64,000 nt of DNA from Acetobacteraceae bacterium AT-5844 (lineage in GTDB: Bacteria > Pseudomonadota > Alphaproteobacteria > Acetobacterales > Acetobacteraceae), in contig JH600053.1 in assembly GCA_000245075.1 (NCBI GenBank), positions 17,753-81,752 on the forward strand, in the 5' to 3' direction. The notes beneath the pieces were generated by a model. The model worked only from the letters and a program-made list of their open reading frames with translations. It was not told the origin of the DNA and did not search any database. Positions 17,389-26,375 of the stretch are shown here, piece by piece. Numbering within the stretch: position 1 is the first letter of the stretch; each line of letters begins with the position of its first letter. Made by a program: the position numbers and the translations under genes.

Positions 17389-18357
17389 TTACTGCTTTTC
17401 GATACCTGCCTGGGTGACAACCGCCTGCCACTTTGCGACCTCGTCGCGGACAAAAGACTGCGCCTGCTCCGGAGTGCTGCCCACCGGGGTGGCTCCCAGC
17501 GCCTCCAGCCGCTCTTTGACCGAGGCGACCTGGAGCTGCGCCGCGGCGTCGGTCGCGATCTTCGAAGCGATTGGCGCGGGCAGACCGGCCGGGGCGATGA
17601 TGGCGCCCCAGGTGGAGGCTTCAAAGCCAGGGAAGCCGCTTTCGGCCACGGTCGGCAAATTAGGCAGCAGAGGAAGGCGTTGGGCAGCGGTCGTTGCCAG
17701 CGCCTTCAGCTTTCCGGTCTGCACATGGCCGATGACCGCTGGCAGCGTGTCGAACATCACATCGACTCTGCGGCCAATGACGTCCGGATGCGCGGCGGTG
17801 GAGCCGCGATAGGGGACATGCACCATTGGGGCGCCGACCTTATGCGCGAACATCTCCGCCGCCAGATGAACCGCGCCGCCTGTGCCGGCGAAGGTGACGG
17901 AGCCGGGCTTCGCCTTCACCAAGGCGGCGAGCTCCTGAACCGTGTTGGCAGGGAACTCCGGCGCCGCGACCAGCACCAGTGGAACAGAGTAGATGATCGA
18001 AAGTACTGAGAAATCCTTCAACGTATCGAAGGGTGTGGTATAGAGCGCCGCATTCACCGCGTGATTTACCGACACAAAGCCAAGTGTCGAACCATCCGGC
18101 GGAGACTTTGCCACAGCTTCGCTGCCAACGATGCCGTTGGCTCCAGTGCGGTTTTCGACCACCACAGACTGCTTCCAGAGCGGCGTCAACTTCTCCGCCA
18201 GCAGGCGCGCTGCGATATCGGAGGCGCCGCCTGGGCTGTAGGGGACAATGATGCGGACTGTCTGGCTGGGGAAACTGCCTTGTGCCTGGCCTGAAGTGGG
18301 GCGGACCGCCGCCAGGGCGAAGGGCGCAGCAAGAGCTGCACGACGTGAGAATTGCAT
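17389..18357 (-). CDS. Bug/TctC-family periplasmic solute receptor
   Basis: A 322-residue receptor. The signal region is MQFSRRAALAAPFALAAV, then the mature entry FPSQTVRIIVPYSPGGASDIAARLLAEKL. Further landmarks are VVENRTGANGIVGSEAVA, FAGTGGAVHLAAEMFA, HVPYRGSTAAHPDVIGRRVD and LPLLPNLPTVAESGFPGFE. The start at 18357 gives a proper signal peptide; the frame is open much further upstream but that part is not protein-like. It lies downstream of the leftward GntR/FCD regulator gene (106-base gap). No other transport genes adjoin it; the substrate is unknown. Confidence 0.91.
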   Translation of the reverse strand: MQFSRRAALAAPFALAAVRPTSGQAQGSFPSQTVRIIVPYSPGGASDIAARLLAEKLTPLWKQSVVVENRTGANGIVGSEAVAKSPPDGSTLGFVSVNHAVNAALYTTPFDTLKDFSVLSIIYSVPLVLVAAPEFPANTVQELAALVKAKPGSVTFAGTGGAVHLAAEMFAHKVGAPMVHVPYRGSTAAHPDVIGRRVDVMFDTLPAVIGHVQTGKLKALATTAAQRLPLLPNLPTVAESGFPGFEASTWGAIIAPAGLPAPIASKIATDAAAQLQVASVKERLEALGATPVGSTPEQAQSFVRDEVAKWQAVVTQAGIEKQ

Positions 18358-18463
18358 GGCCTCTGACCTTTTGCTTGTTCGCTCGGACGTTCGTATCAGC
18401 GGGGACAGGCCTTCCCCTCTTCCCCTCGGCGTATCAAGGACGCCGGGAGAATTTGCCGGTGGC

Positions 18464-19171
18464 CTAGGCGCTGCCTCCTTGGGTTTCGAAGACCTCGAGT
18501 ATGCCACTCGTCTCCAGCGAGCGCTGAACATGCGCCCGCATCCGGATTTCGGCTCTGCGGTGATCTCTACGGCGGATGGCCGCGAGGATAGCAGCGTGCT
18601 CCCGCCATGCCCGCCTCGGTTCCTGAGGGGTCGATCGTAGCGCCCGGAGCCGGCCGAAGTGGTCGTAGGCGCGGATCGCCTCCAGCGACCGGATCAGGAA
18701 ATTGTTGCCCGCCAGCTGGTTGATCAGCGCGTGGAAATGCTCGTTGGCCTCGGCAAGCGCGGCAATGTCGCCGGCGCAGCCGAGGCTGTGCATAAGGCGA
18801 AGCTGCCGATACAGCTCTTCTACACGGGCGGGCTCGGCACGGCGGGCCGCAAGGGCGGCCGCGGTGCCTTCCAAAGCGACCCGGATAAGTCCCATCTCCG
18901 CAAGCCGCTCAGGACCGAACTCTGTGACGAGCGTGCCGCGACGGGGGAGGGTGACCACCATGCCCTCCGCTTCCAGCCGACGCAGCGCTTCCCGCACGGG
19001 CTGGGCCGAGATTCCGAGGCTCTGTGCCAGCGACCGTTCCGATACGCGCTCCCCTCCAGGCAGGCTGCCGTCGACGATCGCGTCGCGTAGTCGCCGGTAG
19101 GCACGGTCTGCCACTGACAGCACGTCTTCCATCGTTAAGGGCTCAAGGCCTGACGGCGGCGTCTTCCACAT
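18464..19171 (-). CDS. GntR-family regulator, FCD subfamily
   Basis: A 235-residue regulator. The winged helix includes YRRLRDAIVDGSLPGGERVSE, then LAQSLGISAQPVREALRRLEAEGMV and wing LPRRGTLV. The C-terminal helical FCD domain shows the metal-binding pattern in RVALEGTAAALAA, EANEHFHALI and WREHAAILAAI, so a carboxylate ligand with a metal ion is plausible. A 9-bp-arm palindrome lies 29 bases upstream of the start. It lies between the Bug receptor gene (same strand) and a divergent aldehyde dehydrogenase gene, either of which could be a target. Confidence 0.9.
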   Translation of the reverse strand: MWKTPPSGLEPLTMEDVLSVADRAYRRLRDAIVDGSLPGGERVSERSLAQSLGISAQPVREALRRLEAEGMVVTLPRRGTLVTEFGPERLAEMGLIRVALEGTAAALAARRAEPARVEELYRQLRLMHSLGCAGDIAALAEANEHFHALINQLAGNNFLIRSLEAIRAYDHFGRLRALRSTPQEPRRAWREHAAILAAIRRRDHRRAEIRMRAHVQRSLETSGILEVFETQGGSA

Positions 19172-19199
19172 GTCTTCACGCTAACAGTCGGGATGTGAC

Positions 19200-19222
19200 A
19201 TCTGCAATATCACATTGCAGAT
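19200..19222. promoter_or_regulatory. Perfect palindrome, candidate GntR/FCD operator
   Basis: ATCTGCAAT (19200-19208) and ATTGCAGAT (19214-19222) are exact inverted arms with a 5-base spacer. The site lies 29 bases upstream of the GntR start and 185 bases before the divergent aldehyde dehydrogenase. It is the longest perfect operator-like palindrome in the left half of the window. Confidence 0.6.
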
Positions 19223-19406
19223 ATCGGTCCGGGGGGTGACCGTTAGCTCGGCTGTTCCGTTGAAATCGGTGGGGCAAAGGGGGCCGGGTGGCGCAGAACT
19301 GCAACAGATCCAGGCCTTCGGTTGCCGCTTCCTCTTCCCCTCCGCGGTCCGAATTGAGGAAAACTCCTCCTACGCAGCCCGAACGGGCGCTTAAACGGAG
19401 GAAACG

Positions 19407-20924
19407 ATGACCAAGGTTGAATTCGACCGGACCGCCCAGCCGCCCTTCGAGGCACGCTATGGCAACTTCATCAATGGTGCCTGGCAGGCTCCGGCCGGCG
19501 GGCGCTATTTCCAGAACACCTCGCCCATCGATGGCCGGGTATTGTGCGAAGTGGCCCGGTCCGATGCCGAGGACATTGAAAAGGCGCTGGACGCCGCTCA
19601 TGCGGCCAAAGAGGGCTGGGGGCGGACTCCGGCGGCGGAGCGGTCCCGACTGCTCCTGCGCATTGCACAGAAAATGGAAGACAACCTGCCGCTCCTGGCG
19701 GCAGCGGAGACCTGGGATAATGGCAAACCGATCCGTGAGACAACGGCTGCAGATCTGCCGCTCGCCATTGATCACTTCCGCTACTTCGCGGGCTGTATCA
19801 GGGCGCAGGAGGGCGGCATCTCCGAGATTGATCCGGACACCGTCGCATATCACTTCAATGAACCGCTGGGCGTGGTGGGCCAGATTATCCCCTGGAACTT
19901 TCCTCTGCTAATGGCCTGCTGGAAGCTGGCGCCGGCCCTGGCCGCCGGTAACTGCGTCGTGCTGAAGCCAGCCGAGCAGACGCCGGCCTCAATCCTGCTG
20001 CTGGCTGAGATGATCGCCGACATACTGCCGCCCGGCGTTGTGAACGTCGTCAATGGATTTGGATTGGAGGCAGGCAAGCCCTTGGCCTCTAGCAAGCGGA
20101 TTGCAAAGATAGCCTTTACTGGCGAGACGACGACTGGCCGCTTGATCATGCAGTACGCCAGCCAGAACCTGATTCCGGTAACGCTGGAGTTAGGAGGCAA
20201 ATCGCCGAACATCTTCTTCAGCGACGTAGCCTCGGAGGACGATGACTTCCTCGATAAGGCTGTCGAGGGCTTTGTCATGTTCGCGCTGAATCAGGGCGAG
20301 GTCTGCACCTGCCCATCACGAGCGTTGATCCACGAGTCCATTTACGACCGTTTCATGGAGAAGGCGCTGGCGCGTGTAGCGGCCATTGTCCAGGGTAACC
20401 CTCTCGATCCGGCCACGATGATCGGCGCGCAGGCCTCCAGCGAGCAGATGGAGAAAATCCTGAGCTACATCGATATTGGCAGGCAGGAAGGCGCCCAGAT
20501 TCTTGCCGGAGGTGCGCGGAACGAATTCGAGGGAGCCCTGGCCGGAGGCTACTATGTCAAGCCCACGGTGTTTAAGGGCCATAATGGCATGCGCATCTTC
20601 CAGGAGGAGATCTTTGGCCCTGTCGTGTCTGTAGCCACCTTCCGCGATGACGAAGAGGCGCTCTCCATAGCCAACGACACGCTCTACGGCCTGGGCGCCG
20701 GCGTATGGACGCGCGATGTCAACCGGGCGTACCGCTTTGGGCGGGCGATTCAGGCAGGCAGGGTCTGGACAAACTGCTATCACGCCTACCCTGCCCATGC
20801 GGCTTTCGGCGGCTATAAGCAGTCCGGCATCGGAAGGGAGAACCATAGCATGATGCTGAGCCACTATCAGAATACGAAGAATATCCTGATGAGCTATAGC
20901 CCCAGAAAACTGGGCTTCTTCTGA
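19407..20924 (+). CDS. Aldehyde dehydrogenase, ExaC/AcoD type
   Basis: A 505-residue NAD-dependent aldehyde dehydrogenase, the standard length for acetaldehyde dehydrogenases of the ExaC/AcoD group. Landmarks in order are [51 protein letters not shown], the catalytic Glu in [13 protein letters not shown], the catalytic Cys in [14 protein letters not shown], the [10 protein letters not shown] signature and [13 protein letters not shown] near the end. It converts aldehydes such as acetaldehyde to acids in the cytoplasm. GGAGG is 5 bases before the ATG. It stands alone and may be read from the region shared with the divergent GntR gene. Confidence 0.93.
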   Translation: MTKVEFDRTAQPPFEARYGNFINGAWQAPAGGRYFQNTSPIDGRVLCEVARSDAEDIEKALDAAHAAKEGWGRTPAAERSRLLLRIAQKMEDNLPLLAAAETWDNGKPIRETTAADLPLAIDHFRYFAGCIRAQEGGISEIDPDTVAYHFNEPLGVVGQIIPWNFPLLMACWKLAPALAAGNCVVLKPAEQTPASILLLAEMIADILPPGVVNVVNGFGLEAGKPLASSKRIAKIAFTGETTTGRLIMQYASQNLIPVTLELGGKSPNIFFSDVASEDDDFLDKAVEGFVMFALNQGEVCTCPSRALIHESIYDRFMEKALARVAAIVQGNPLDPATMIGAQASSEQMEKILSYIDIGRQEGAQILAGGARNEFEGALAGGYYVKPTVFKGHNGMRIFQEEIFGPVVSVATFRDDEEALSIANDTLYGLGAGVWTRDVNRAYRFGRAIQAGRVWTNCYHAYPAHAAFGGYKQSGIGRENHSMMLSHYQNTKNILMSYSPRKLGFF

Positions 20925-21043
20925 CGCTGCGGAGGGAGGGGAGTGCCCATGGAGCGCTCCCGTCTCCGCGGATCTCAGAGCTGTCTCCCCGCGGCTCATA
21001 AAATCACTTCCGCGTCGCTCAAAGGTTTCCTATATGTACCTAT

Positions 21044-21703
21044 ATGAGCGACGCGCACAGGCCAGCCCGTGGCGGCTATCCCTGGGATCTGCATCCGGCC
21101 CTGACCGAAGAAAGGCTGGTGGCCGCCGCTCGCCTCCTCGTTCGGGGCCGCGAGCGAGCGCTCGAGATGGCAGACTACGAAGCCGGTGACGACCCCTGGT
21201 CAGTTGGTTGTCGGGCTTATTCCTTCAGCCGCCATCAGGTAAAGGCGGCAGCCGAGGCTGGCCGCTATCCATGGCTGAAGGTGCTGGATGCCACTCACCA
21301 TTTCGTCTTTCTGATTGAGGGAGTGCCTGTCAGGTTTTTCCGTGGTGACGCGGAAGAGCCCAACAAGCGCACCCTGCGGCTTCAGGAAGACGAGGCAGCG
21401 CAGATGGCCCTGGCCTTCGGACATGAGGCTGAAAAGGACGGGTTGATGTTCCGCCTGGCCCTGGAAACCAAAGAGCGCGGCGCTATTGAGCGTGTTGTCT
21501 TCCTGGCTCTGAGGGGAGAGGAAGGCAAGGCTGAATGCTTCTGGCCCGTTCCCCTGCCTGTTGAAGCCCCCGCCATGGAGCCGGTTGTTCGCCCTCGCCA
21601 TACTGAACCGATGGCGTTGCAATTGGCATTGTTGCCCGGTGTTGCCCCCGTCAGTGGCCTGGGGGGACGGCGGAGGCGGAGCCATGCCCGCAATGCGGCC
21701 TGA
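21044..21703 (+). CDS. Hypothetical protein, unknown function
   Basis: A 219-residue soluble protein not recognised as a named family. It has an N-terminal RGGYPWDLHPALTEERLVAAARLL, a central DPWSVGCRAYSFSRHQ and HHFVFLIEGVPVRFFRG, then VFLALRGEEGKAECFWPVPL. The last 40 residues are basic and low in complexity. There is no signal peptide or membrane segment. Codon use and GC match the host, so it is likely a genuine vertically held gene. A short direct repeat (CTATATG twice) lies just upstream at its start. Confidence 0.6.
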   Translation: MSDAHRPARGGYPWDLHPALTEERLVAAARLLVRGRERALEMADYEAGDDPWSVGCRAYSFSRHQVKAAAEAGRYPWLKVLDATHHFVFLIEGVPVRFFRGDAEEPNKRTLRLQEDEAAQMALAFGHEAEKDGLMFRLALETKERGAIERVVFLALRGEEGKAECFWPVPLPVEAPAMEPVVRPRHTEPMALQLALLPGVAPVSGLGGRRRRSHARNAA

Positions 21704-21910
21704 CAGCCTGCATTCGTCCGGTCCCGGGTCCTCTCGAGCTGATTTTTAGGGCTGCCTCTTACGGGAAGGGAGAGGTCTAGGGCGAGAGTGGCCACTCTGC
21801 TCGAATTGTCGGATGCCGTCGCTAGGCTATCTGTGGCTTTGCCATTCTTATAACGCTCTCAGCCTATCCTAGCCCTTTAGGTTAAAGGGAAATCCGAGCG
21901 CTCTAGTGGG

Positions 21911-23557
21911 CTATCGGTCACTGGTGATGTAAGTTTTGTACCTGCGCCATCCTGCCAGGAGGGCCGCTAACTGCTCTTCCTGCGAGACCTCATCCCGCCG
22001 CAGCCTCTGCAACTGGGAGCGAAGGCCAAGAACAGGGTGCCCGGCCGCAAGGTCGGCGCCTGTGCTAAGGGCATGCAGAAACTGCCCCGCCAGGTCGGGG
22101 TCATCACGCTCGATCACATAAGCTCCGTAGCCCATAACAGAGGAGCGGCCATACTCCACCATTCGTCTGGCAAAGCTGCGCAGCTCCATCAACCGCGGAT
22201 GGTTCCTTAAAATATCAGCTATCTCACTGCGGCTTGCCCTGCGATGTTTGGTCGATGGGGTTTTCATTTCAAACCGCCAGAGCAGGTTGGCCATAGCTGT
22301 CACGAGCGCCTGGTCTCCAAATTTCTTTTCTGCCTGGACGGGAAAGAGATTTCGGCGTGGTGCAAAGTCGTAGGTGGCCGCAGCGTCAGCCGTGAGGCCA
22401 CTAACGACGAAGCTCTCGATGGCCTGACCTGCTGCCAGAACAGCGAGCAGGCGATGCTGACCGTTAAGCAGACGGCCATCCTCCGCGAAACAGATGGGCT
22501 GTCCGCAGAGGCGCCAGCGGCCTGCTCGGATCTCCTGAGCCAGGGAGTCTACCTGGGGCTGAACTGGAAGGCGTCCGTATCGGGGGAGGGAGAGATATCG
22601 TGCTGCGGCTTCAGGGTCGATCCGCTCAACGCGCCAGCACATGCGGCTTGTCGAAGTCTCCATCGGCGTGATCAAGCCTGTAAGACCCGCGTATCCCCGA
22701 AGCCGTGGCAAGGGCGTGGCCTCCCCTTGGCTCGAACGAGGCATATTCAAACGGCGTAGTTCCTTGCCTTCAAGCGCGGCGTTTAGAGCTTTAATCGAAA
22801 GCGCGAGGAGAGTGCCATTATCCACATCCCGGGTTTTAAGGCGATCAATCTCCAACCTCAACAGGACACCTGGTTCAGTGACGCTGAAGCGATCTGGCTC
22901 CTGCTCGGCCAATAGCAGCCTGTTAGTCAGGTTGCGGTCAACTTGATATCCCATGAAGATCAACGCTGCGCGGACTAACAGCGGTAATTTCGAACTGGGC
23001 ATGGACGCCGCAGTTGCCACAGCCTCGAGAGGCGCGGGAGAGTTCGTTACGACACGCAGCAATTGTGTCCAGGACAATGGTGAAGTCCCAGGCCTAAGGG
23101 AAGGACCAAAATCATAGCGTAAAAGTAAGTAGAGAAGACTCGATAGGAGCCGGGGGTATCCGAAGCCAAGCGATTTCAGGACACCCGAGAAAGTTCGACG
23201 ATGGTGCTGGTCAATTGCAGCGAAGGCTTCGTCCTCGATATTCTCTGCAACAAGGGTTTCAAGGGGAATGCGCGTTTCTACGCAGGCAAGCAAACGCTGC
23301 ACGCCGTCGAGAACCTTCTTGCTCGTTGAGAGAACGATCGGAGATCCGTTGTTGATCCAGCAACCATCGCGCATCGCGCGGCTGTAAACACGGACCAATT
23401 CTTCATCGCGACGCGCCCCAGGATGCAATCGATTCAGTAAAATACGTGCCGCGTGCGGAGACAGCGTTGTGAGGCGCAACGAGGGAGCGGGGACGCTCCG
23501 TGGCTCATCGAAGACGCTGAAGGTTGTATTTGTGGTTTCCACGATCAATTGGCGCAT
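21911..23557 (-). CDS. Protein with two ParB/DGQHR-like halves
   Basis: A 548-residue protein built from two related halves. Residues about 50-150 contain an RAMRDGCWINNGSPIVLS strand and a DGVQRLLACVE motif (84-93); residues about 335-440 contain EIRAGRWRLCGQPICFAEDG and NGQHRLLAVLAAGQ (365-378). Both are followed by an acidic ID/YDF turn, then RRxF and a helical segment. This DGQHR/NGQHRLLA pattern belongs to a ParB-like fold common in phages, plasmids and genomic islands, usually as a single copy; no catalytic role is established. The first copy has lost the QHR histidine (GVQR). Its neighbour is an AT-rich gene-poor tract, consistent with acquired DNA. Confidence 0.7.
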   Translation of the reverse strand: MRQLIVETTNTTFSVFDEPRSVPAPSLRLTTLSPHAARILLNRLHPGARRDEELVRVYSRAMRDGCWINNGSPIVLSTSKKVLDGVQRLLACVETRIPLETLVAENIEDEAFAAIDQHHRRTFSGVLKSLGFGYPRLLSSLLYLLLRYDFGPSLRPGTSPLSWTQLLRVVTNSPAPLEAVATAASMPSSKLPLLVRAALIFMGYQVDRNLTNRLLLAEQEPDRFSVTEPGVLLRLEIDRLKTRDVDNGTLLALSIKALNAALEGKELRRLNMPRSSQGEATPLPRLRGYAGLTGLITPMETSTSRMCWRVERIDPEAAARYLSLPRYGRLPVQPQVDSLAQEIRAGRWRLCGQPICFAEDGRLLNGQHRLLAVLAAGQAIESFVVSGLTADAAATYDFAPRRNLFPVQAEKKFGDQALVTAMANLLWRFEMKTPSTKHRRASRSEIADILRNHPRLMELRSFARRMVEYGRSSVMGYGAYVIERDDPDLAGQFLHALSTGADLAAGHPVLGLRSQLQRLRRDEVSQEEQLAALLAGWRRYKTYITSDR

Positions 23558-24777
23558 AGTAAGGGCGCGGGGCCGCGCTGTTCGCTATATGGCTTTCTCT
23601 CAGCCCCAACCAGCGCGCGATAAATGAGATGAGCAAAAAAAGACACGAGGACGGATAAATGGCGTCCCATTCTCGTTATACGAGAAGCGTCGTGCATGGG
23701 CGGGACGGAGAATATCAGGGTGATACTCTCTGTACACGACATAAGATGAATTCAACTCCCTCGGTAAGAAAAGATACTTCCGGAATTCTAGGGAGTGAAG
23801 CTGGGACGGGACAACAAAAATCGTATTGATCACGAAACGGTGAGGTAATGGGCGACGGCGAGGAAGCGAGCTTGTGCTCTGCCGAAAGTTTGGAAGCGTA
23901 AAGGTGCTGATATTTTTTTCGTAAAACGTAAGGCTATGTTTGACATAGGCAGTGAAGGAAAGCGTCAGAAAAATTGACAACCTAATCACGGCCTTTCCGG
24001 CTCCCTAAAACCCCTCAGCTGTAGCTTAACTCATGCACTGCGGTGATCGCCGCATCGATTCCGATCTTGAGATTTTATCTCCTTAGATCAATAACATGGA
24101 CGTCGGTCCTCAGTTCCCTTTACGGGTTGAGCCCTCGGTTATGTTCAGCAAAGAATTCAAATTCGCCGCTGCACGATCTTGATTTATCGCATTCAGATAT
24201 CACGTTTTTGTGCTAAAAAAAATAACGAAATATAGAGGATTGATGTAATAATCGTCTGTATTTAGTAAGTAAAAACATCAATTGAGAAAGAGGGTTTTCC
24301 GATTTTTAGGAGTCCTTGCAGAAGAAGTTCCGAAATTACTTCTGGTATGCATTGATCACGCTTCTGGTGATATGCAAAAATATAAAAAACATATTAAAGT
24401 ATAAAAATATAAACAGATCAGAACTTCCTACTTGGCCCCTGGTGGCTTCTCGTGCCGCCACGCACGAGTTTGCACCCCAGCAGTGGCTGTGGGATTCGCA
24501 GTTCGCAGATAAGCAAACGGTTCCCACCCATGAGATTTGCCTGTTTCATGCTTCGTAACGATGTGATGCCCCGGCGCATTAGATGCTGCTTTGGGCGTTA
24601 TATTGCGAAGCAGGGAGGCAAATGGTTGACGACGGCAGAAATCGAGTTGTCCTCATCCTGGCGGGCTTCGTCATACGCTAGGTTCGTAACGATGAGGCTG
24701 GCAACACGTGCCATGTCCAGACCATACCGCCGGCACGATATTAACCTGCCCAGGAACGTGTTGATGGGAGTTTCGTC
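23558..24777. other. AT-rich, gene-poor tract
   Basis: About 1.2 kb between the ParB-like gene and the XRE gene, clearly richer in A+T than the surroundings, most strongly from about 24170 to 24430 where runs such as AAAAATATAAAAAAC occur. Short open frames cross it (for example 24316-24558 with a hydrophobic start) but none has a family match or good ribosome site. It could carry the promoters of both flanking genes and be a target for AT-binding silencers of the MucR/Ros kind. No repeats, attachment site or transposase relic were recognised. Confidence 0.55.
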
Positions 24778-25191
24778 ATGAAGAATCGTGGCCCTACTAC
24801 TTCGGACTCCGCCGTGGGCCGTGAGATCCGCCAATATCGTCGCTCTGCCGGCATGACGCAGAAGCAGATCGCCAGTATGATCGGCGTTACCGGCGCCCAG
24901 CTACATCGCTATGAAACGGGCTCGACCCGGATCGCAGCAAGTCGGCTGATCGCCATTGCTAATGCTTTGGGTGTAAGGCCGGACACTCTTCTGGCTACAG
25001 CGGCAGCAAGTCACCCTGGCCAAGACAATGTTGTGTCCTCGCTTGCCGGCAACAGCAGTGAGGAGATCGTTGAACTTATCCAGATGTTCGGCAACATCAG
25101 CGATCCACGTCACCGTACCGCGCTTGTGGCTGTGGCGAGGATGATGACGACCCAAGCAACCCAGCGCAGCGGAACGGAAGAGCCGTCCTGA
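24778..25191 (+). CDS. XRE-family helix-turn-helix regulator
   Basis: A 137-residue regulator. Residues about 13-68 form a Cro/C1-type helix-turn-helix: VGREIRQYRRSAGMTQKQIA followed by GVTGAQLHRYETGSTRIAASRL and IANALGVRPDTLL. The C-terminal part is a short helical tail (EEIVELIQMFGNI) of the kind that helps dimerise. GGGAG is 7 bases before the ATG. It stands at the edge of the exopolysaccharide locus and ends in a strong terminator, so it is a single-gene unit. A link to polysaccharide control is suggested only by position. Confidence 0.85.
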   Translation: MKNRGPTTSDSAVGREIRQYRRSAGMTQKQIASMIGVTGAQLHRYETGSTRIAASRLIAIANALGVRPDTLLATAAASHPGQDNVVSSLAGNSSEEIVELIQMFGNISDPRHRTALVAVARMMTTQATQRSGTEEPS

Positions 25192-25217
25192 ACGACCGTT
25201 GACGTCCGCGGGTGAGG

Positions 25218-25244
25218 AGGCGCAGCTCAGGCTGCGCCTTTTTT
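25218..25244 (+). terminator. Intrinsic terminator of the XRE gene
   Basis: AGGCGCAGC (25218-25226) pairs exactly with GCTGCGCCT (25231-25239) around a 4-base loop, followed by a T-run to 25244. It lies 27 bases after the XRE stop. The hairpin also contains the last codons and stop of the convergent glycosyltransferase gene, but there is no T-run in that direction. Confidence 0.85.
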
Positions 25245-26375
25245 CCAGTTAGAATGGTAGGGGCGAAGGCTGGCCTGGCGCGTCCTGTCAATCAGTTCGG
25301 CATACTGCGTCAGCATTCTACCTTGATCGTAGGCGGAGACTGCTCTGTCTCTGTTTGCTTGACCAATGCTGAGCCGCAGACACCTGTCCGAAACAAGGGA
25401 GGCCAGCGCTTCAGCCAAGTCGCTGTCGCTACCAGGGACAATGTAAGGCGCGTTCTCTCTGGCTACCATATGGCGAATATCGCCCGCATTGGTGCTGGCT
25501 ATCGGCAGCCCACTCGCCATGGCCTCCAATACGGAAAACGGCATCTGCTCCGTGTCCGAGGACAAAGCAAAAATATCGAAGCCACGATAATAGGCAGCGG
25601 GGTCAGTCCGATGGCCGGTGAACCTGACGACCTCCGTTAGCCCTAAACCTTCGCATGTGCTTTCCAGGGTCTGCCGTTCTGGCCCGTCTCCCAGAATTGT
25701 AAGGCGAAATTCGTGGCCGTTTGTCCGCATCAGGGCCGCGGCACGGAGCAAGCGGGCCAGGTTTTTCTCGGGGCGGAGCGCTGCGACGGTGCCGATATGG
25801 GGAATGCTACGGTCGGGCCAGACTGTTTCCTTCTGGCCGTTACGGTTGAAGAGGCCCAGATCTAACCCATTGGCGATGTAATGCACCTTTTGGCCGCTGA
25901 GCCGCCATTCGCTGAGAGCCGCTTTCAGCAAAGCCTGCGAGGGTAGCACGATCGTACTCCAGCGTAGCGCGATCTGCCGCGTCAGGACGCGCCTCGGAAT
26001 CTGCCGAGTGCTTTCTTCCGGGCCGAAGCCGTCTTCCGTATGAAGATGTGGAAGAGAAGGGATAAGCAGCTTGGCTATCGCCCACTCGATGCTGCCCCAA
26101 TTGCTGGTGACGAGAAGATCGGGCTTCAGTCTCACGAGTATTTTTCGGATATCCGCGAGCCGCTGTGCCAGATGTCTATCTTTGACAGGTGGCGCTGGTA
26201 TGAGCGTTATGTCGACGTCTGCATCAATTCGTTCCAGGCATTCGGTTTGCCCATCCAGCGCTACGACGGCGTGGCGCCACCGGCTGCCAAAATGATTGGC
26301 AAGCTTCGCAAAGCGTACCTGGGCCCCACCGACATTGAAGCTGGGGAATATGTGCAGCAGCAGCGGCGGCCTCAC
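25227..26375 (-). CDS. Glycosyltransferase family 4
   Basis: A 382-residue GT-B glycosyltransferase. The N-terminal domain begins LLLHIFPSFNVGGAQVRFAKLANHF, the donor-side domain has IGTVAALRPEKNLARLLRA and ILGDGPERQTLE, and the EX7E-type motif region is FALSSDTEQMPFSVLEAMASGLPI. It transfers a sugar from a nucleotide donor onto a lipid-linked acceptor at the inner face of the membrane. It is the last gene of a leftward operon, overlapping the previous glycosyltransferase by 4 bases, and its stop lies inside the terminator of the convergent XRE gene. Sugar specificity is not predictable. Confidence 0.9.
   Translation of the reverse strand: MRPPLLLHIFPSFNVGGAQVRFAKLANHFGSRWRHAVVALDGQTECLERIDADVDITLIPAPPVKDRHLAQRLADIRKILVRLKPDLLVTSNWGSIEWAIAKLLIPSLPHLHTEDGFGPEESTRQIPRRVLTRQIALRWSTIVLPSQALLKAALSEWRLSGQKVHYIANGLDLGLFNRNGQKETVWPDRSIPHIGTVAALRPEKNLARLLRAAALMRTNGHEFRLTILGDGPERQTLESTCEGLGLTEVVRFTGHRTDPAAYYRGFDIFALSSDTEQMPFSVLEAMASGLPIASTNAGDIRHMVARENAPYIVPGSDSDLAEALASLVSDRCLRLSIGQANRDRAVSAYDQGRMLTQYAELIDRTRQASLRPYHSNWKKGAA

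Noticed and set aside
19295-19360. Possible sigma-54 sites before the aldehyde dehydrogenase (GTGGCGCAGAACTGCA and a second one)
   Set aside because: In both cases the GG-GC gap is 9, not 10, and the flanking bases do not match well.
20930-20985. GC-rich imperfect hairpin after the aldehyde dehydrogenase as a terminator
   Set aside because: The stem is interrupted and there is no T-run; too weak to list as a feature.
24316-24558. 80-residue frame with hydrophobic N-terminus in the AT-rich tract
   Set aside because: TTG start with poor spacing, composition follows the AT-rich DNA, and the second half is not protein-like.
24598-24834. 78-residue minus-strand frame overlapping the XRE start
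   Set aside because: Overlaps a well supported gene and has no family resemblance or ribosome site.
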